Shown here piece after piece: positions 17,330-25,572 of a stretch of 64,000 bases of DNA. How positions within the stretch are numbered: the stretch's first letter is position 1; the number at the start of each line of letters is the position of its first letter. A model generated the notes under the pieces. That model worked only from the letters and a program-made list of their open reading frames with translations. It ran no database searches and had not been told where the DNA came from. A program made the position numbers and the translations under genes. Source of the DNA: JBBIPA01 sp963775935 (GTDB taxonomy: Bacteria; Chloroflexota; Dehalococcoidia; GIF9; UBA5629); assembly GCA_963775935.1 (NCBI GenBank), contig CAVZKR010000002.1, positions 620,001 through 684,000 on the forward strand. The letters are read 5' to 3'.

Positions 17330-18367
17330 TTACCGTATAAATATCTGAGTCATGTCATTCTTAACTGTTTCTAATTTTGAGTACACATCGATGAGATTTA
17401 CTGCCATTCCTTTAATGTTGGCAGTCTTGAGAAGTTGCGGTACAGTCCTGGTTGGGCGCAGGGCAAGATGACTCCAGCCGGACTCGAGCAGGAGATTTTC
17501 TACTTCTGCGCTGAGGAGAAAATCGATCAGTCTCTTCGCATTGTCAGAGTGAGGCGCATTGTTAATGAGCGCCACAGTATTGGGTATTATCAGCGTACCA
17601 AGTCCATCCTGGTCAGGGAAAATGACTTTTACCGGGGCTTTATTCTTTAAAGCTCCGCAGGCATCGTCAGTATCAGTGAGTCCTATGCTGAGCTGACCGC
17701 TCACCACCAGGTCTCTGACTACGGAATTACCGTCCACGACGCGTATGCCACGTTGTTTTACCGTATCGAAAAACGCTCTACCTTTGTCATCGCCCAGAGC
17801 AGCATAGAGAGCCGCAGCATGGGTGGCGGTAGTCCCGAACATGGGGTAAGCAATACCCACCTGCTCGGGACGGTAGCGTGACTCCAGTAAATCAAAAAGG
17901 GAGCGGGGGTAGTTCTGGATTGGCAGCAGATTTGTGTTAATTAGTAGCACCCTTGCCCTGCCCGCAAAACCTGTCCAGCATTTCTCGGGGTCACGATATT
18001 GTGTTGGGATACCGGCAGCATGAGGCGAATCATAGGCGCTGAGAATCCCTTTTTCCTTGAGCATTATAGTCTGTGCAAATTCACCGTTCCAGAATATATC
18101 TGCCTGGGGTCGTTCTCTCTCAGCTATGAGACGGTTTACCAGTCCGGTAGTCTTGGTAGCCTCAACATCGAAAACCGGTAATATGGTAATGCCTGATTCC
18201 GCCTCGAATTTCCTGAAAATCGGTTCAGAGTATATCTGGTCTACTGAAGTATAGACTACTACTACTGTTCTATTTTTCTGCTGGCATGCTGGCAACAGCA
18301 TAACCTCAGCAGCTACTAGAATAAGAAGCAGTATTGTAATTGTAGTTCGTGCTCTTGAAAAAACCAT
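17330..18367 (-). CDS. Extracellular solute-binding lipoprotein, Fe3+-type
   Basis: This periplasmic-type binding protein (about 345 residues) delivers substrate to the adjacent permease. Starting at MVFSRARTTIT gives a clean lipoprotein signal with lipobox LPAC. A longer reading to 18448 would add 27 residues and break the signal peptide, so I prefer 18367, although no clear Shine-Dalgarno is visible for either. The body shows the family-1 fold pattern (VVVYTSVDQIYSEPIFRKFEAESGI, ADIFWNGEFAQ), typical of FbpA/iron-binding proteins. It is first in the three-gene operon. Confidence 0.85.
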   Translation of the reverse strand: MVFSRARTTITILLLILVAAEVMLLPACQQKNRTVVVVYTSVDQIYSEPIFRKFEAESGITILPVFDVEATKTTGLVNRLIAERERPQADIFWNGEFAQTIMLKEKGILSAYDSPHAAGIPTQYRDPEKCWTGFAGRARVLLINTNLLPIQNYPRSLFDLLESRYRPEQVGIAYPMFGTTATHAAALYAALGDDKGRAFFDTVKQRGIRVVDGNSVVRDLVVSGQLSIGLTDTDDACGALKNKAPVKVIFPDQDGLGTLIIPNTVALINNAPHSDNAKRLIDFLLSAEVENLLLESGWSHLALRPTRTVPQLLKTANIKGMAVNLIDVYSKLETVKNDMTQIFIR

Positions 18368-18595
18368 GGATTTCAAATTTGGGTTTCTATTTACAGTGTG
18401 GAGGGAACGACTGTTAAGTATAATATACATCGTTATCTGAATTGTCAATACTAAATTGTTTTATCTGATAAACCTCTCCTCAAATAACATATATTACTTT
18501 TTGAGTTAGGTTTCCTCGAGCACAGAATAACGAAGTTTCTCATTTGATATGGTGATTGCGATCTACAGCAGAAGCAACTGAATTCCTTAAAATAG

Positions 18596-18670
18596 TGGAG
18601 CCAGCGAAGGGATTCGAACCCCCGACCAGCGGTTTACGAAACCGCTGCTCTACCCCTGAGCTACGCTGGC
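18596..18670 (-). tRNA. tRNA-Thr (anticodon CGT)
   Basis: The acceptor stem GCCAGCG pairs with CGCTGGC. The anticodon stem GCGGT/ACCGC holds a seven-base loop TTCGTAA with anticodon CGT (reads ACG, Thr). The T-arm contains GGTTCGAATCC. The CCA end is encoded (18596-18598). The 5' half of this tRNA is duplicated at 20601-20638. Confidence 0.95.
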
Positions 18671-18671
18671 C
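18634..18671. repeat. Direct repeat left copy (attachment-site-like, within tRNA-Thr)
   Basis: This is the first of two 38-nt direct repeats with one mismatch. It runs from the 3' side of the anticodon loop (anticodon CGT plus AA) to one base beyond the tRNA 5' end. The partner is at 20601-20638. A boundary in the anticodon loop is typical of tyrosine-recombinase crossover sites. Confidence 0.7.
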
Positions 18672-18997
18672 TGCACAATGCAGGACTAAATTCTTGCCGC
18701 TCGCCTGCCGCTTTGGTTACTCCGCATGGCAGCACCTCATCAAGCAGTGCCATGGCATCTTCCTGCATGCCTGATATTATATGCGAGTAAGTGTCCATTG
18801 TAAAAGCCACGCTAGCATGTCAATGGCAGGTTTGGTACTGATATCGTTTTCGGGGGCAGATCAGAAAATGGGGCAAGTCCAGCTGCTTGTGAAAATATAT
18901 TGAGAAGTGGTATGACTATTGGGGGCAGGCCACCAACTTGTTTAAGATACAAGGACACAGCCGTAGTTAAGATACTAGTTTATGGAGGTTGAGTTCA
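18671..18997. other. Intergenic stretch upstream of tRNA-Thr
   Basis: This 327-base stretch contains the tRNA promoter (18776-18804). It also holds a possible 35-codon minus-strand leader ORF (MQEDAMALLDEVLPCG...) ending inside the tRNA 5' end, without a Shine-Dalgarno and probably not a gene. Nothing else is recognised up to the stop of the lipoprotein gene. Confidence 0.5.
18776..18804 (-). promoter_or_regulatory. Sigma-70-type promoter for tRNA-Thr
   Basis: On the minus strand, -35 TTTACA (18799-18804) and a perfect -10 TATAAT (18776-18781) are separated by 17 bp, about 105 bases upstream of the tRNA 5' end. Confidence 0.65.
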
Positions 18998-20347
18998 TCA
19001 TTTAATGAGAATTCTACCGTCCCTAGGTAAAATCCCAAAATGCGAACTCCTTGTGCTAGTAGTTATGTCTTGGTAAGTATTTTCAAAATCAATTATTTTC
19101 TCCCCAGCAGTTGGGTTTACCACTACTATCCCGTTGTCGAATTCCCTGATCCAGATGCCGTCGGAGCGTTCTTTGGCGTCTCCCCTTGCCAAGCCTAGAT
19201 TCGCATCATATTCGGGAAACCACCACAAATGCCCATGTCCTCCGCGAGAACCTTGATCGAAGCCAAAATAACCATCCCCAAGGAGAGTAATACCCAGCCC
19301 AAACCGCATTTTCTGCAGTTCCGTGGGTGGAAGACGGGGGTTAGTCTGGTCGTATCTTTCATCGTTGGTGTCAGCCGCTATCCAATGCATTCTGAGTGGG
19401 GGTGAGGGCTTTTTCATATTCCTCTGGTATATCTCCCAAACTTTTGGCCAGGAATTGCCAAATTGTGTGCCCAGTGCATTTTCCTGCATATGACCGTTAG
19501 CATACTCCCAATATGGTGAATTATCGCCCCATTCGGAGCCAGGATTTCCGAATACTATTGCTTCGGGTCCAATGAGCTCTCTAGTTAACTTTAAAAGGCC
19601 TGTCATACCTTTTTGGTAAAGTTGGTTAACTATGCCTGGGCTATCTGGGATACCATCGTTGTTAATGTCTATACGTGGCTTCCACATCGCCTCCCAAGGA
19701 CAATCATAAAAGACACCGTCAAATAGACCGGAGGACATTAGTTTCTCTTGGACGAATTGGGGTAAGTATGTAGACCAATCGCTCGCAGGATTCATGCCCA
19801 ACCCGACGATATCCGTATTATCAGCTTTCATTGTCCATAAGACAACACGTCTTTCCTTAGGAGTTTTTGGGTTAGAAACGTCATCTGCATAATGCAGAAA
19901 CCAACTCTCGTCTGCCTCTGGGAAGAACTGGATTGACCGATCGAGGCCGGCATTAATCCATGCCAGAATCTTTATGTTTGGGTTTTGCTTTCTTATCCAT
20001 TTGAGAGCCTCTTGTTCGGTATCAACGGTTGGGTGCCTGACAACAATTAGGTCCCACTTAGTGAGGGACATTGCTTCTGACTTGCCGATCTTTAAACTCG
20101 AAACCCAATAATTGGCCAGCCTGGGATAAGACCCGGGTAGCTTTTGGTAAGTGTTTGGCGGGGTGTTTGGTGTCGGTGGTAGCGTAGATGGAGGGGGTTG
20201 AGGTGATGGAACGGTCGAGGGGGCTTGTTGCGGCGCAGTAGGTTGAGTTGGAATAACAGTAGTGGGCAATGGCGAGGATGGCTGACATGCAATGATCACC
20301 GCCACAGACAATAGAATAGAAAGAAAAGCCAAAACAAGTTTATTCAT
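18998..20347 (-). CDS. Putative glycoside hydrolase lipoprotein (GHL15-like TIM barrel)
   Basis: The protein has about 449 residues. The ATG at 20347 gives a lipoprotein signal with lipobox IIAC followed by a long Pro/Thr/Ser tether (to about residue 75). The rest resembles the hypothetical glycosyl hydrolase family 15 barrel: WDLIVVRHPT, ILAWINAGLD, a GVFYDCPWEAMW strand with acidic residues, FGNPGSEWGD and FGLGITLLGDGYFGFDQGS. Asp in FYDC and Glu in PWEAM are candidate catalytic residues. The segment IDINNDGIPDSPG resembles a calcium-binding loop. It stands alone between tRNA-Thr and a copied tRNA half, so it may have arrived by integration. Substrate is unknown. Confidence 0.7.
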   Translation of the reverse strand: MNKLVLAFLSILLSVAVIIACQPSSPLPTTVIPTQPTAPQQAPSTVPSPQPPPSTLPPTPNTPPNTYQKLPGSYPRLANYWVSSLKIGKSEAMSLTKWDLIVVRHPTVDTEQEALKWIRKQNPNIKILAWINAGLDRSIQFFPEADESWFLHYADDVSNPKTPKERRVVLWTMKADNTDIVGLGMNPASDWSTYLPQFVQEKLMSSGLFDGVFYDCPWEAMWKPRIDINNDGIPDSPGIVNQLYQKGMTGLLKLTRELIGPEAIVFGNPGSEWGDNSPYWEYANGHMQENALGTQFGNSWPKVWEIYQRNMKKPSPPLRMHWIAADTNDERYDQTNPRLPPTELQKMRFGLGITLLGDGYFGFDQGSRGGHGHLWWFPEYDANLGLARGDAKERSDGIWIREFDNGIVVVNPTAGEKIIDFENTYQDITTSTRSSHFGILPRDGRILIK

Positions 20348-20600
20348 ATCGCTGGCCTGCCCCAACAAGTGTACCACCTTTTAAGTTAGAGTTGAAGCGG
20401 GCGGACCCACCCTAAAAGTTGGGCCAATTAACAAAATCACTGGTTATTTTCAGCCACGTTTGTACTTAATTTGACGCTTTCCGTGCCGCTTTCGCACGGT
20501 GGTACAAGCTGTGACGATATGTGGTGACCCGTAAAAGTCTCCTATATAGGAACGTATTAAACAGTATATGATGGGATAGGACTGTATATTGGACTCATCA

Positions 20601-20638
20601 TTACGAAACCGCTGCTCTACCCCTGAGCTACGTTGGCC
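20601..20638. repeat. Direct repeat right copy: detached 5' half of tRNA-Thr
   Basis: The block matches 18634-18671 at 37 of 38 positions; the difference is T at 20633 against C at 18666. It has no T-arm or acceptor 3' strand and is not a functional tRNA. It marks the far edge of the 2-kb segment with the lipoprotein gene. Confidence 0.75.
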
Positions 20639-20706
20639 CGCCTGAATTATAGCTGAATTTAAAGGTAGTGAGCAATTCTACATTGCTTATAATGCGTTCT
20701 TTTTAA

Positions 20707-20913
20707 GTCAGACAGGGCGCTATTATTCCCCGTAATGCCAGTTACTGCACCAAATGTAGCGCTCAGATAGCGTTTGCGGTCACGAAAATAGCTCCAATAA
20801 AGTGCGATGCTTGTAGCGTAGTAAAATTGGCGGAGGTGGTATACTGCTCCGCCGATGGCGGACGGGCAGACCTGAAGGTTTGCCCCTACAGAGTTTTTAT
20901 TATGGCTGGCTAA
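20707..20913 (+). pseudogene. Possible zinc-ribbon protein remnant
   Basis: An open frame without a usable start reads SYCTKCSAQIAF...KCDACS, two CxxC knuckles as in a zinc-ribbon head. The downstream part runs through two hairpins and into the convergent gene. There is no ribosome-binding site. It is best seen as a decayed fragment, and chance is not excluded. Confidence 0.3.
20829..20885. repeat. Two adjacent palindromes (REP-like or terminator)
   Basis: The first stem is GGCGGAG (20829-20835) with CTCCGCC (20847-20853). The second is GGGCAGACCT (20864-20873) with AGGTTTGCCC (20876-20885), one wobble, two-base loop. They lie just past the stop of the minus-strand gene at 20900 and may terminate it; the sequence style also fits dispersed REP elements. 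Confidence 0.55.
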
Positions 20914-21529
20914 ATAGATATTTCCAGACGGAAATCTTGTCTTCGGTGGTTACTGTCTTTTGTTTCTCTACCTGATTAGGCACCTCACGGTATTTGACCA
21001 CCTGCTGGTATCTGGTGATCTGTTCGATCTCCGACCATTGAATTGCCAGATGGAGATAGCAGTCTTCTCCCCACATCACGTCCTCTCGAAACCTTGCCCA
21101 ATAATTACCAGGTGGCAGCGGTAAATTGACTGTCTCTCTCGACCCCCTTGTTTCCCAGACGATGCGATTGATGTCGCTGAGCACGGTGAAACTGCCGGGA
21201 ATAGTATTATCGAACTGCCCTACGAGAATACTGCCGGCTTTCTCTATGGAAAAGGGGATTATCACGCCGCTTGGTACTACTTTGTATTGTCCAGTGGCAA
21301 TGACCTTTGTCTTTTCTACTGATTCTGTAGTGATTAAAGGCTCATTCTCCACGTAGGATTCCTGGCTCATCTCGATGCTATATTCAGTGATTGTTGCCTC
21401 ATTGGTGATAGTGATGACCGGTAGGGTGAATACTATCGCCACCACGGCAATGACGACAATCATTCCAGCAATCACTATCTTCCAGTGGTATTTGACATAA
21501 TCAGTGATATCGGAGAGCATCATGTTCAT
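20900..21529 (-). CDS. Single-span membrane-anchored protein of unknown function
   Basis: The protein has 209 residues. A single transmembrane helix (about 17-38) near the N-terminus leaves about 170 residues, probably outside. The outer part contains a beta-rich domain (about 75-165; SILVGQFDNTIPGSFTVLSD, NLPLPPGNYWARF) resembling domains in which a hydrophobic ligand or lipid-facing sandwich is stabilised. A Gln/Glu/Lys-rich tail follows (RYQQVVKYREVPNQVEKQK). No known family is recognised. It is separate from its neighbours and followed by hairpins. Confidence 0.65.
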   Translation of the reverse strand: MNMMLSDITDYVKYHWKIVIAGMIVVIAVVAIVFTLPVITITNEATITEYSIEMSQESYVENEPLITTESVEKTKVIATGQYKVVPSGVIIPFSIEKAGSILVGQFDNTIPGSFTVLSDINRIVWETRGSRETVNLPLPPGNYWARFREDVMWGEDCYLHLAIQWSEIEQITRYQQVVKYREVPNQVEKQKTVTTEDKISVWKYLFSQP

Positions 21530-21660
21530 AGTAAGCGGTGGTTTCTCCTTACGAATGTTTCATTATACTGTGAAAGGGGATTCTGGGGATACAAACGAAA
21601 GGACAGATAGATTAGTTTAGGTTAGGGCTACTGATACGTGACTTTTACTCTGGTTCCCTT

Positions 21661-21707
21661 GAGATTGCCACGTCGTCCCGATTCATCGGGACTTCTCGCA
21701 ATGACAG
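21661..21707. repeat. Dispersed repeat, copy 1
   Basis: The block begins GAGATTGCCACGTCG and ends TCTCGCAATGACA; a related copy lies at 36123-36157. The middle contains the small palindrome GTCCCGAT-TC-ATCGGGAC. Copies with the same ends but different centres suggest a REP/MITE-like family. Confidence 0.65.
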
Positions 21708-21713
21708 GATAAG

Positions 21714-21748
21714 TTGCCTTGCTCTTTTTGAAAAGGAGAGCAAGGCAA
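21714..21748. terminator. Inverted repeat downstream of the DUF4389 gene
   Basis: A 12-bp perfect stem, TTGCCTTGCTCT with AGAGCAAGGCAA, encloses an 11-nt loop 40 bases after the stop of the minus-strand gene. The T-tract is poor, so it may be a factor-assisted stop. Confidence 0.45.
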
Positions 21749-21787
21749 CAAAGTGTAGAATAAGTTTTGCCTTTGAAGATTATATGC

Positions 21788-22411
21788 CTACGCGCTGAGA
21801 CTAAACGGTGGATACGTATCGGTTACCAGGATAAAGGCATAGGCTACTACTCTCAGTGACCATCGGTTGACACTAACGACGAAATCGAAAAGTTGCCTGG
21901 GATAGCGACCAGTAAACAGGATGGCAAACCAGGCGATGATGACCACCACGTACATGGCTATACACAGGAAAAAGAGAACAATATAGTGAGGAATAGCCAT
22001 GATCCATTTCACCAGGGGCAGCCCGCGGCTGAGCTTCTGGGCATCAGGATAGGTAATGTCAATGTGGACTGACTGCTCTTCATCGGTTGACGGGTAGACA
22101 TCGGTCATAAGCGCAACATAGGTGGAGACACGAGTGCAGAACCTGATGATGGCCAGGTTCCAGTCAAACCACCACCTGGGGTATTTTTTGCGGAAGAGGA
22201 GCATTAATACTATGGGGAGAAACACAATACCGCCGGCGGCGATCTGGCTGCTCCAGTTGCCCTCATGCCAGCCGTATGAACCACCTATGAGCAGTGACAG
22301 GATGATGAGGATGGGAATTGCCACAAATATTCTGAAGAACGTGGTCAGCCTGTTCAGGTTTCTATCGGGGTAGTCGATGGATAATTTTGCTGGATAGTCA
22401 ATTTCCGCCAT
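21788..22411 (-). CDS. DUF4389 membrane protein
   Basis: The protein has 207 residues. It has two tandem modules of the DUF4389 type, each with the pattern Y-P-[DE]-x-x-x-R-x-x-x-[LF]-[VF]-K/R-W-x-[LM]-A-I-P-[HI]. These are IDYPDRNLNRLTTFFRIFVAIPI near residue 12, and ITYPDAQKLSRGLPLVKWIMAIPHY near residue 118. Four to five transmembrane helices are predicted, including the FAILFTGRYPRQLFDF segment characteristic of the family. The biochemical role of this family is unknown. It is monocistronic between inverted repeats. Confidence 0.8.
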   Translation of the reverse strand: MAEIDYPAKLSIDYPDRNLNRLTTFFRIFVAIPILIILSLLIGGSYGWHEGNWSSQIAAGGIVFLPIVLMLLFRKKYPRWWFDWNLAIIRFCTRVSTYVALMTDVYPSTDEEQSVHIDITYPDAQKLSRGLPLVKWIMAIPHYIVLFFLCIAMYVVVIIAWFAILFTGRYPRQLFDFVVSVNRWSLRVVAYAFILVTDTYPPFSLSA

Positions 22412-22493
22412 GAAAACACCTCCTCTTACTGTATTGATATGAGAAGTCTAGCACAAACTAAAGAACAGCGATAGACCTGATGGAAGAGAGAAC

Positions 22494-22541
22494 TTGCTTG
22501 CCACAAGGATGGTAGTATATAATACCTAGTTATTCTAGGTA
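22494..22541 (+). promoter_or_regulatory. Promoter and 19-bp palindromic operator of the SDR/DegV/reductase operon
   Basis: -35 TTGCTT (22494-22499) and a perfect -10 TATAAT (22518-22523) are 18 bp apart. Overlapping the start-site region is TACCTAGTTATTCTAGGTA (22523-22541): seven-base arms around five bases. The same element (17 of 19 identical) sits in the fatty-acid operon promoter at 40323-40341, so a common repressor is likely. Confidence 0.7.
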
Positions 22542-22571
22542 CAAAAAATACAAGAGCAATTTTACAGAGCA

Positions 22572-23381
22572 ATGGCTTCGAAAAAGTTTCCCCCAATTAA
22601 TGAGCTTATTGCCCTGAAAGGAAAGCGGGCGATTGTTACCGGTGGCGCCAGGGGCATTGGCTATGCTATTTGCTGCCGCCTTGCCGAAGCCGGTGCTGCT
22701 GTGGTGGTGGCTGATATCAATGATGAGGTGGCAGAGAAGGCTTGCCAGCAGCTTGCTGAGTCTGGTTATCAAGCTATACCGCTGCACTGTGACATCAGTA
22801 GTGAAGATGAGGTAAAAATTATGGTCAGTGCTGCGTCAAGCAAGCTAGGTGGTATCGATATTCTGGTAAACAATGCCGGTATCTTTCCTATGATACCTCT
22901 GGCTGAGATGACCTCAGCCGACATTGATCGGGTGCTGGCAGTGAACTTGCGAAGTATTTTCCTGTGCAGCCGTGAGGCGAGTCAGCGGATGATCGAGCAG
23001 AAGAGGGGTGGTTGTATCATCAATCTGGCTTCAATCGATGCAGTGCATCCCTCAACGAAAGGTTTTTCTGTTTACGATGCTTCGAAAGGTGGCGTTCTAA
23101 CCATGACGAAAAGCCTGGCGCTGGAACTGGGTCAGCATGATATCAGGGTGAATGCCATAGCACCAGGGGCGATTTTGACCGAGGGTGCTACATCTGCAAT
23201 GAGACAATCATCAACAGGATTTAACAGGTCGATGTTTAAAGCATTCATGGCGCGGATGGCTCTGGGGCGGATGGGTAATGCCGATGATATCGCCAGGGTG
23301 GCTTTGTTCCTGGCATCAGACTTAGCCAGCTATATTACCGGCACCGTTATCTTTGCCGATGGCGGCTATCTCATTTCATAA
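22572..23381 (+). CDS. SDR-family NAD(P)-dependent oxidoreductase
   Basis: The protein has 269 residues and is a classical short-chain dehydrogenase. The nucleotide-binding motif TGGARGIGYA is at residues 22-31, an acidic residue follows beta-2 (VVADIND, favouring NAD), NNAG is present, catalytic Ser lies in NLASID, and the active-site pair is YDASK. Families with this profile oxidise alcohols or reduce beta-ketoacyl groups. It is the first gene after the promoter/operator. Given the reductase genes downstream, it may act on a hydroxy-acyl-CoA intermediate (inference). The exact substrate cannot be read from sequence. Confidence 0.85.
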   Translation: MASKKFPPINELIALKGKRAIVTGGARGIGYAICCRLAEAGAAVVVADINDEVAEKACQQLAESGYQAIPLHCDISSEDEVKIMVSAASSKLGGIDILVNNAGIFPMIPLAEMTSADIDRVLAVNLRSIFLCSREASQRMIEQKRGGCIINLASIDAVHPSTKGFSVYDASKGGVLTMTKSLALELGQHDIRVNAIAPGAILTEGATSAMRQSSTGFNRSMFKAFMARMALGRMGNADDIARVALFLASDLASYITGTVIFADGGYLIS

Positions 23382-23423
23382 TATGGTCGACAAAATTTTA
23401 TTATCAGACGAGGAGGTGACACT

Positions 23424-24299
23424 ATGACAAAGGTGATGGTTATGACAGACACTGTAGCCTGTGTTCCAAAGGAACTGGCCGAGAAGTATAACATACGCGT
23501 TGTTCCGGCAGCTCACATTCACTATAACGGCAAACAGTATATTGACGGTGTAACATTGAGCGCTGCTGAAGCCTATCAGCTTATTACCAAAGACCCGGAT
23601 AGGTTCATTACTTCGGCGCTTACTCCGTCTTACCTGCTGGAAGAGTTTACCAAAGCCAGTAAAGAATCACAGAATATCCTGTTTATCTGTCTTTCCTCGG
23701 CGCTGAGCGCAGCCAGCAAGACGGCGGCGCTGGCAGCAGACCTGCTTAAAGAAACGTCGCCCAAGACGACCATCAGAATCATGGACTCCAGAACGGTAGC
23801 CAGCGCCCAGGGACTGGTTGCTCTGGCGGCAGCGAAAGCGGCTGCCAGCGGTCTGAGCCTTGACGCCGTAGCTGGTTTCGCGGAAAAGGTAAGGCAGCAA
23901 ACGCATGGCGTGATGATGCTGGATACCCTGCGCTATGTCTACCGTACCGGTCGTATGTCGAAGATGGGCTCAAGAATAGCTGCTATGTTTAATATCAAGC
24001 CGATTAATAAGGTAACTGAAGAAGGCAAAATTGAAATGGTGGACAGGACCAGGAACAGAGACGATGGACTGGAGATAATAGTCAATTTCATTAAAGATAC
24101 CGTTAAAACAAAAGCCATTCACTTTATGGTAACCCATGCTGCTGATATTGACCTGGCGAATCAGTTGAGCGATATGCTGAAGAAGGACTTCGATTGCCTC
24201 AGCATGATTATTTCTGATTATAGCCCAGTTATGGGGTATGGAGCGGGTCCCGGGGCTGTCTTTGTAGGCTTTCACCCGGAGATAAATTTGCCAAAATAA
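23424..24299 (+). CDS. DegV-family fatty-acid-binding protein
   Basis: The protein has 291 residues, a normal DegV length. Diagnostic segments are DTVACVPKELAEKYNIRVVPAAH at the N-terminus, FITSALTPSYLLEEF around the fatty-acid carboxylate site, CLSSALSAASKTA, and the C-terminal GPGAVFVGF strand. DegV/FakB proteins hold a fatty acid; FakB hands it to the kinase FakA, which is not in the window. The Shine-Dalgarno AGGAGG lies eight bases before the ATG. It sits in the operator-controlled operon, so an acyl-ligand link with the shared fatty-acid operator is attractive (inference). Confidence 0.88.
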   Translation: MTKVMVMTDTVACVPKELAEKYNIRVVPAAHIHYNGKQYIDGVTLSAAEAYQLITKDPDRFITSALTPSYLLEEFTKASKESQNILFICLSSALSAASKTAALAADLLKETSPKTTIRIMDSRTVASAQGLVALAAAKAAASGLSLDAVAGFAEKVRQQTHGVMMLDTLRYVYRTGRMSKMGSRIAAMFNIKPINKVTEEGKIEMVDRTRNRDDGLEIIVNFIKDTVKTKAIHFMVTHAADIDLANQLSDMLKKDFDCLSMIISDYSPVMGYGAGPGAVFVGFHPEINLPK

Positions 24300-24401
24300 T
24301 GTCAGCTTATTATACTATGTATTTTTATTTGGCTGGTTATTTTTCTGAAGCAAAACCAGCTTCAGATACCTCGGTACACGATATATTCATTATAAGGGAA
24401 T

Positions 24402-25572
24402 ATGACTACTGCACAGAAACATAATGTCCAACTCAAAACGCTTGACCTGTTCCGGGAAGTAAATGCTGCCTTTCCCAAGACAGCGCATATTCTGGAGCAT
24501 AAACAACAGGGCAAGAAGATATTCGGCTGGCTCTGCACTTATGTTCCCGAGGAAATTATTCATGCTGCCGGCGCGTTGCCCATCCGTATCACCGGCTATT
24601 CCGAAGAGGTGGAGCTTGAGGATGGCAATGCTTATTTCTATATCAATAATTGCTCTTTTTCTCGGAGCTGCTTGCAGCTCGGTCTCAGGGGAGGGTATGA
24701 TTTTCTGGATGGCGTGGTGGGCGGCTCTACCTGTGATGGCGCACGCCGCCTGTTCGATTTGTGGCATCATTATATCGGTACCCCCTTCCATCACATCATT
24801 ACCGTTCCACGCAAGTACACTGAGCCTGCACATGAGCTTTACTACCAGCAGATTGTGCAGTTCAAACAGCACCTCGAGGAATTTCTGGGCATTAAGATCA
24901 GCGACGAGGCATTGCTTAAGTCCATTGACGTCTATAATGAGTCGAGAGCGCTGCTCAAGAAGCTCTACGAATTACGCAAACTGGATGAGCCGCCGATTAC
25001 CGGAGCAGAAACTATGGAAGTGCTGGACGCCAGCTTCCGCATGCCCAAGGAGCTATTCAACAAGTATCTCGGTGACTTACTTGCTGAGCTGGGAAAGTCA
25101 GGCAATGCCTATAAAAGCAGGGCGAGGGTAATGGTAGTCGGCAGCGTCATGGCAAATCCGGAGTTTCTCAGGTGTATTGAAGGACAGGGCGCGCTGGTGG
25201 TAACCGATGAGCTCTGCACCAGTACCCGGTACTGGTCTGACCCGGTAGTCCTTAAAAAGGGCGAACCTGTTCTGAAATCACTATCACGGCGTTATCTCAA
25301 TAATTTCCCCTGCGCCCGCATGGTGCCTTCGGACGAGCGTTTTAACCGCATACTCGACCTTGCCCGCAGATTTCAAGGTAAATGGCGTTATCAGCCAGGT
25401 CATCCGATATTGCGTGCCTTATGCCCATGACGTGCCACTGCTCAGGGAAAGGCTCAAGGAGATAGGAGTACCGATGCTGGCGCTGGATGTGGAGTATGGC
25501 ACCTCCGGTTCGGGACAGATACAGACCAGGGTGCAGGCTTTCCTGGAGATGCTGGAGGCGAAGAAGAAGTGA
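24402..25572 (+). pseudogene. Benzoyl-CoA reductase / 2-hydroxyacyl-CoA dehydratase subunit (HgdB/BcrC family), frame-disrupted
   Basis: Together about 389 codons match the HgdB family, which carries the [4Fe-4S] active-site subunits of ATP-dependent CoA-ester reductases and dehydratases. Visible family segments are WLCTYVPEEIIHAAGALPIR, NNCSFSRSCLQ and GGSTCDGARRLFDLW, whose Cys are likely cluster ligands. Near 25362-25372 the reading frame must shift by +1 to go from ILDLAR to DFKVNGVISQVIRYCVPYAHD, which is strongly conserved. Without the shift the protein ends at 25430. The cause is either a real mutation or a one-base sequencing insertion. The stop overlaps the next gene by four bases (GTGA). 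Confidence 0.8.

Larger units (their letters stand above)
20378..20899. other. Intergenic stretch with tRNA scar, decayed zinc ribbon and hairpins
   Basis: This stretch holds the detached tRNA half (20601-20638), a probable zinc-ribbon remnant (20707-20913) and two adjacent inverted repeats (20829-20853 and 20864-20885). The remainder, 20378-20600, shows no gene. No integrase gene is visible. Confidence 0.6.

Noticed and set aside
18556..18774. Plus-strand 72-codon ORF across the tRNA
   Set aside because: It lies over the tRNA gene in antisense with no ribosome-binding site.
20601..20638. A second tRNA-Thr gene
   Set aside because: Only the 5' half is present; T-arm and acceptor 3' strand are missing.
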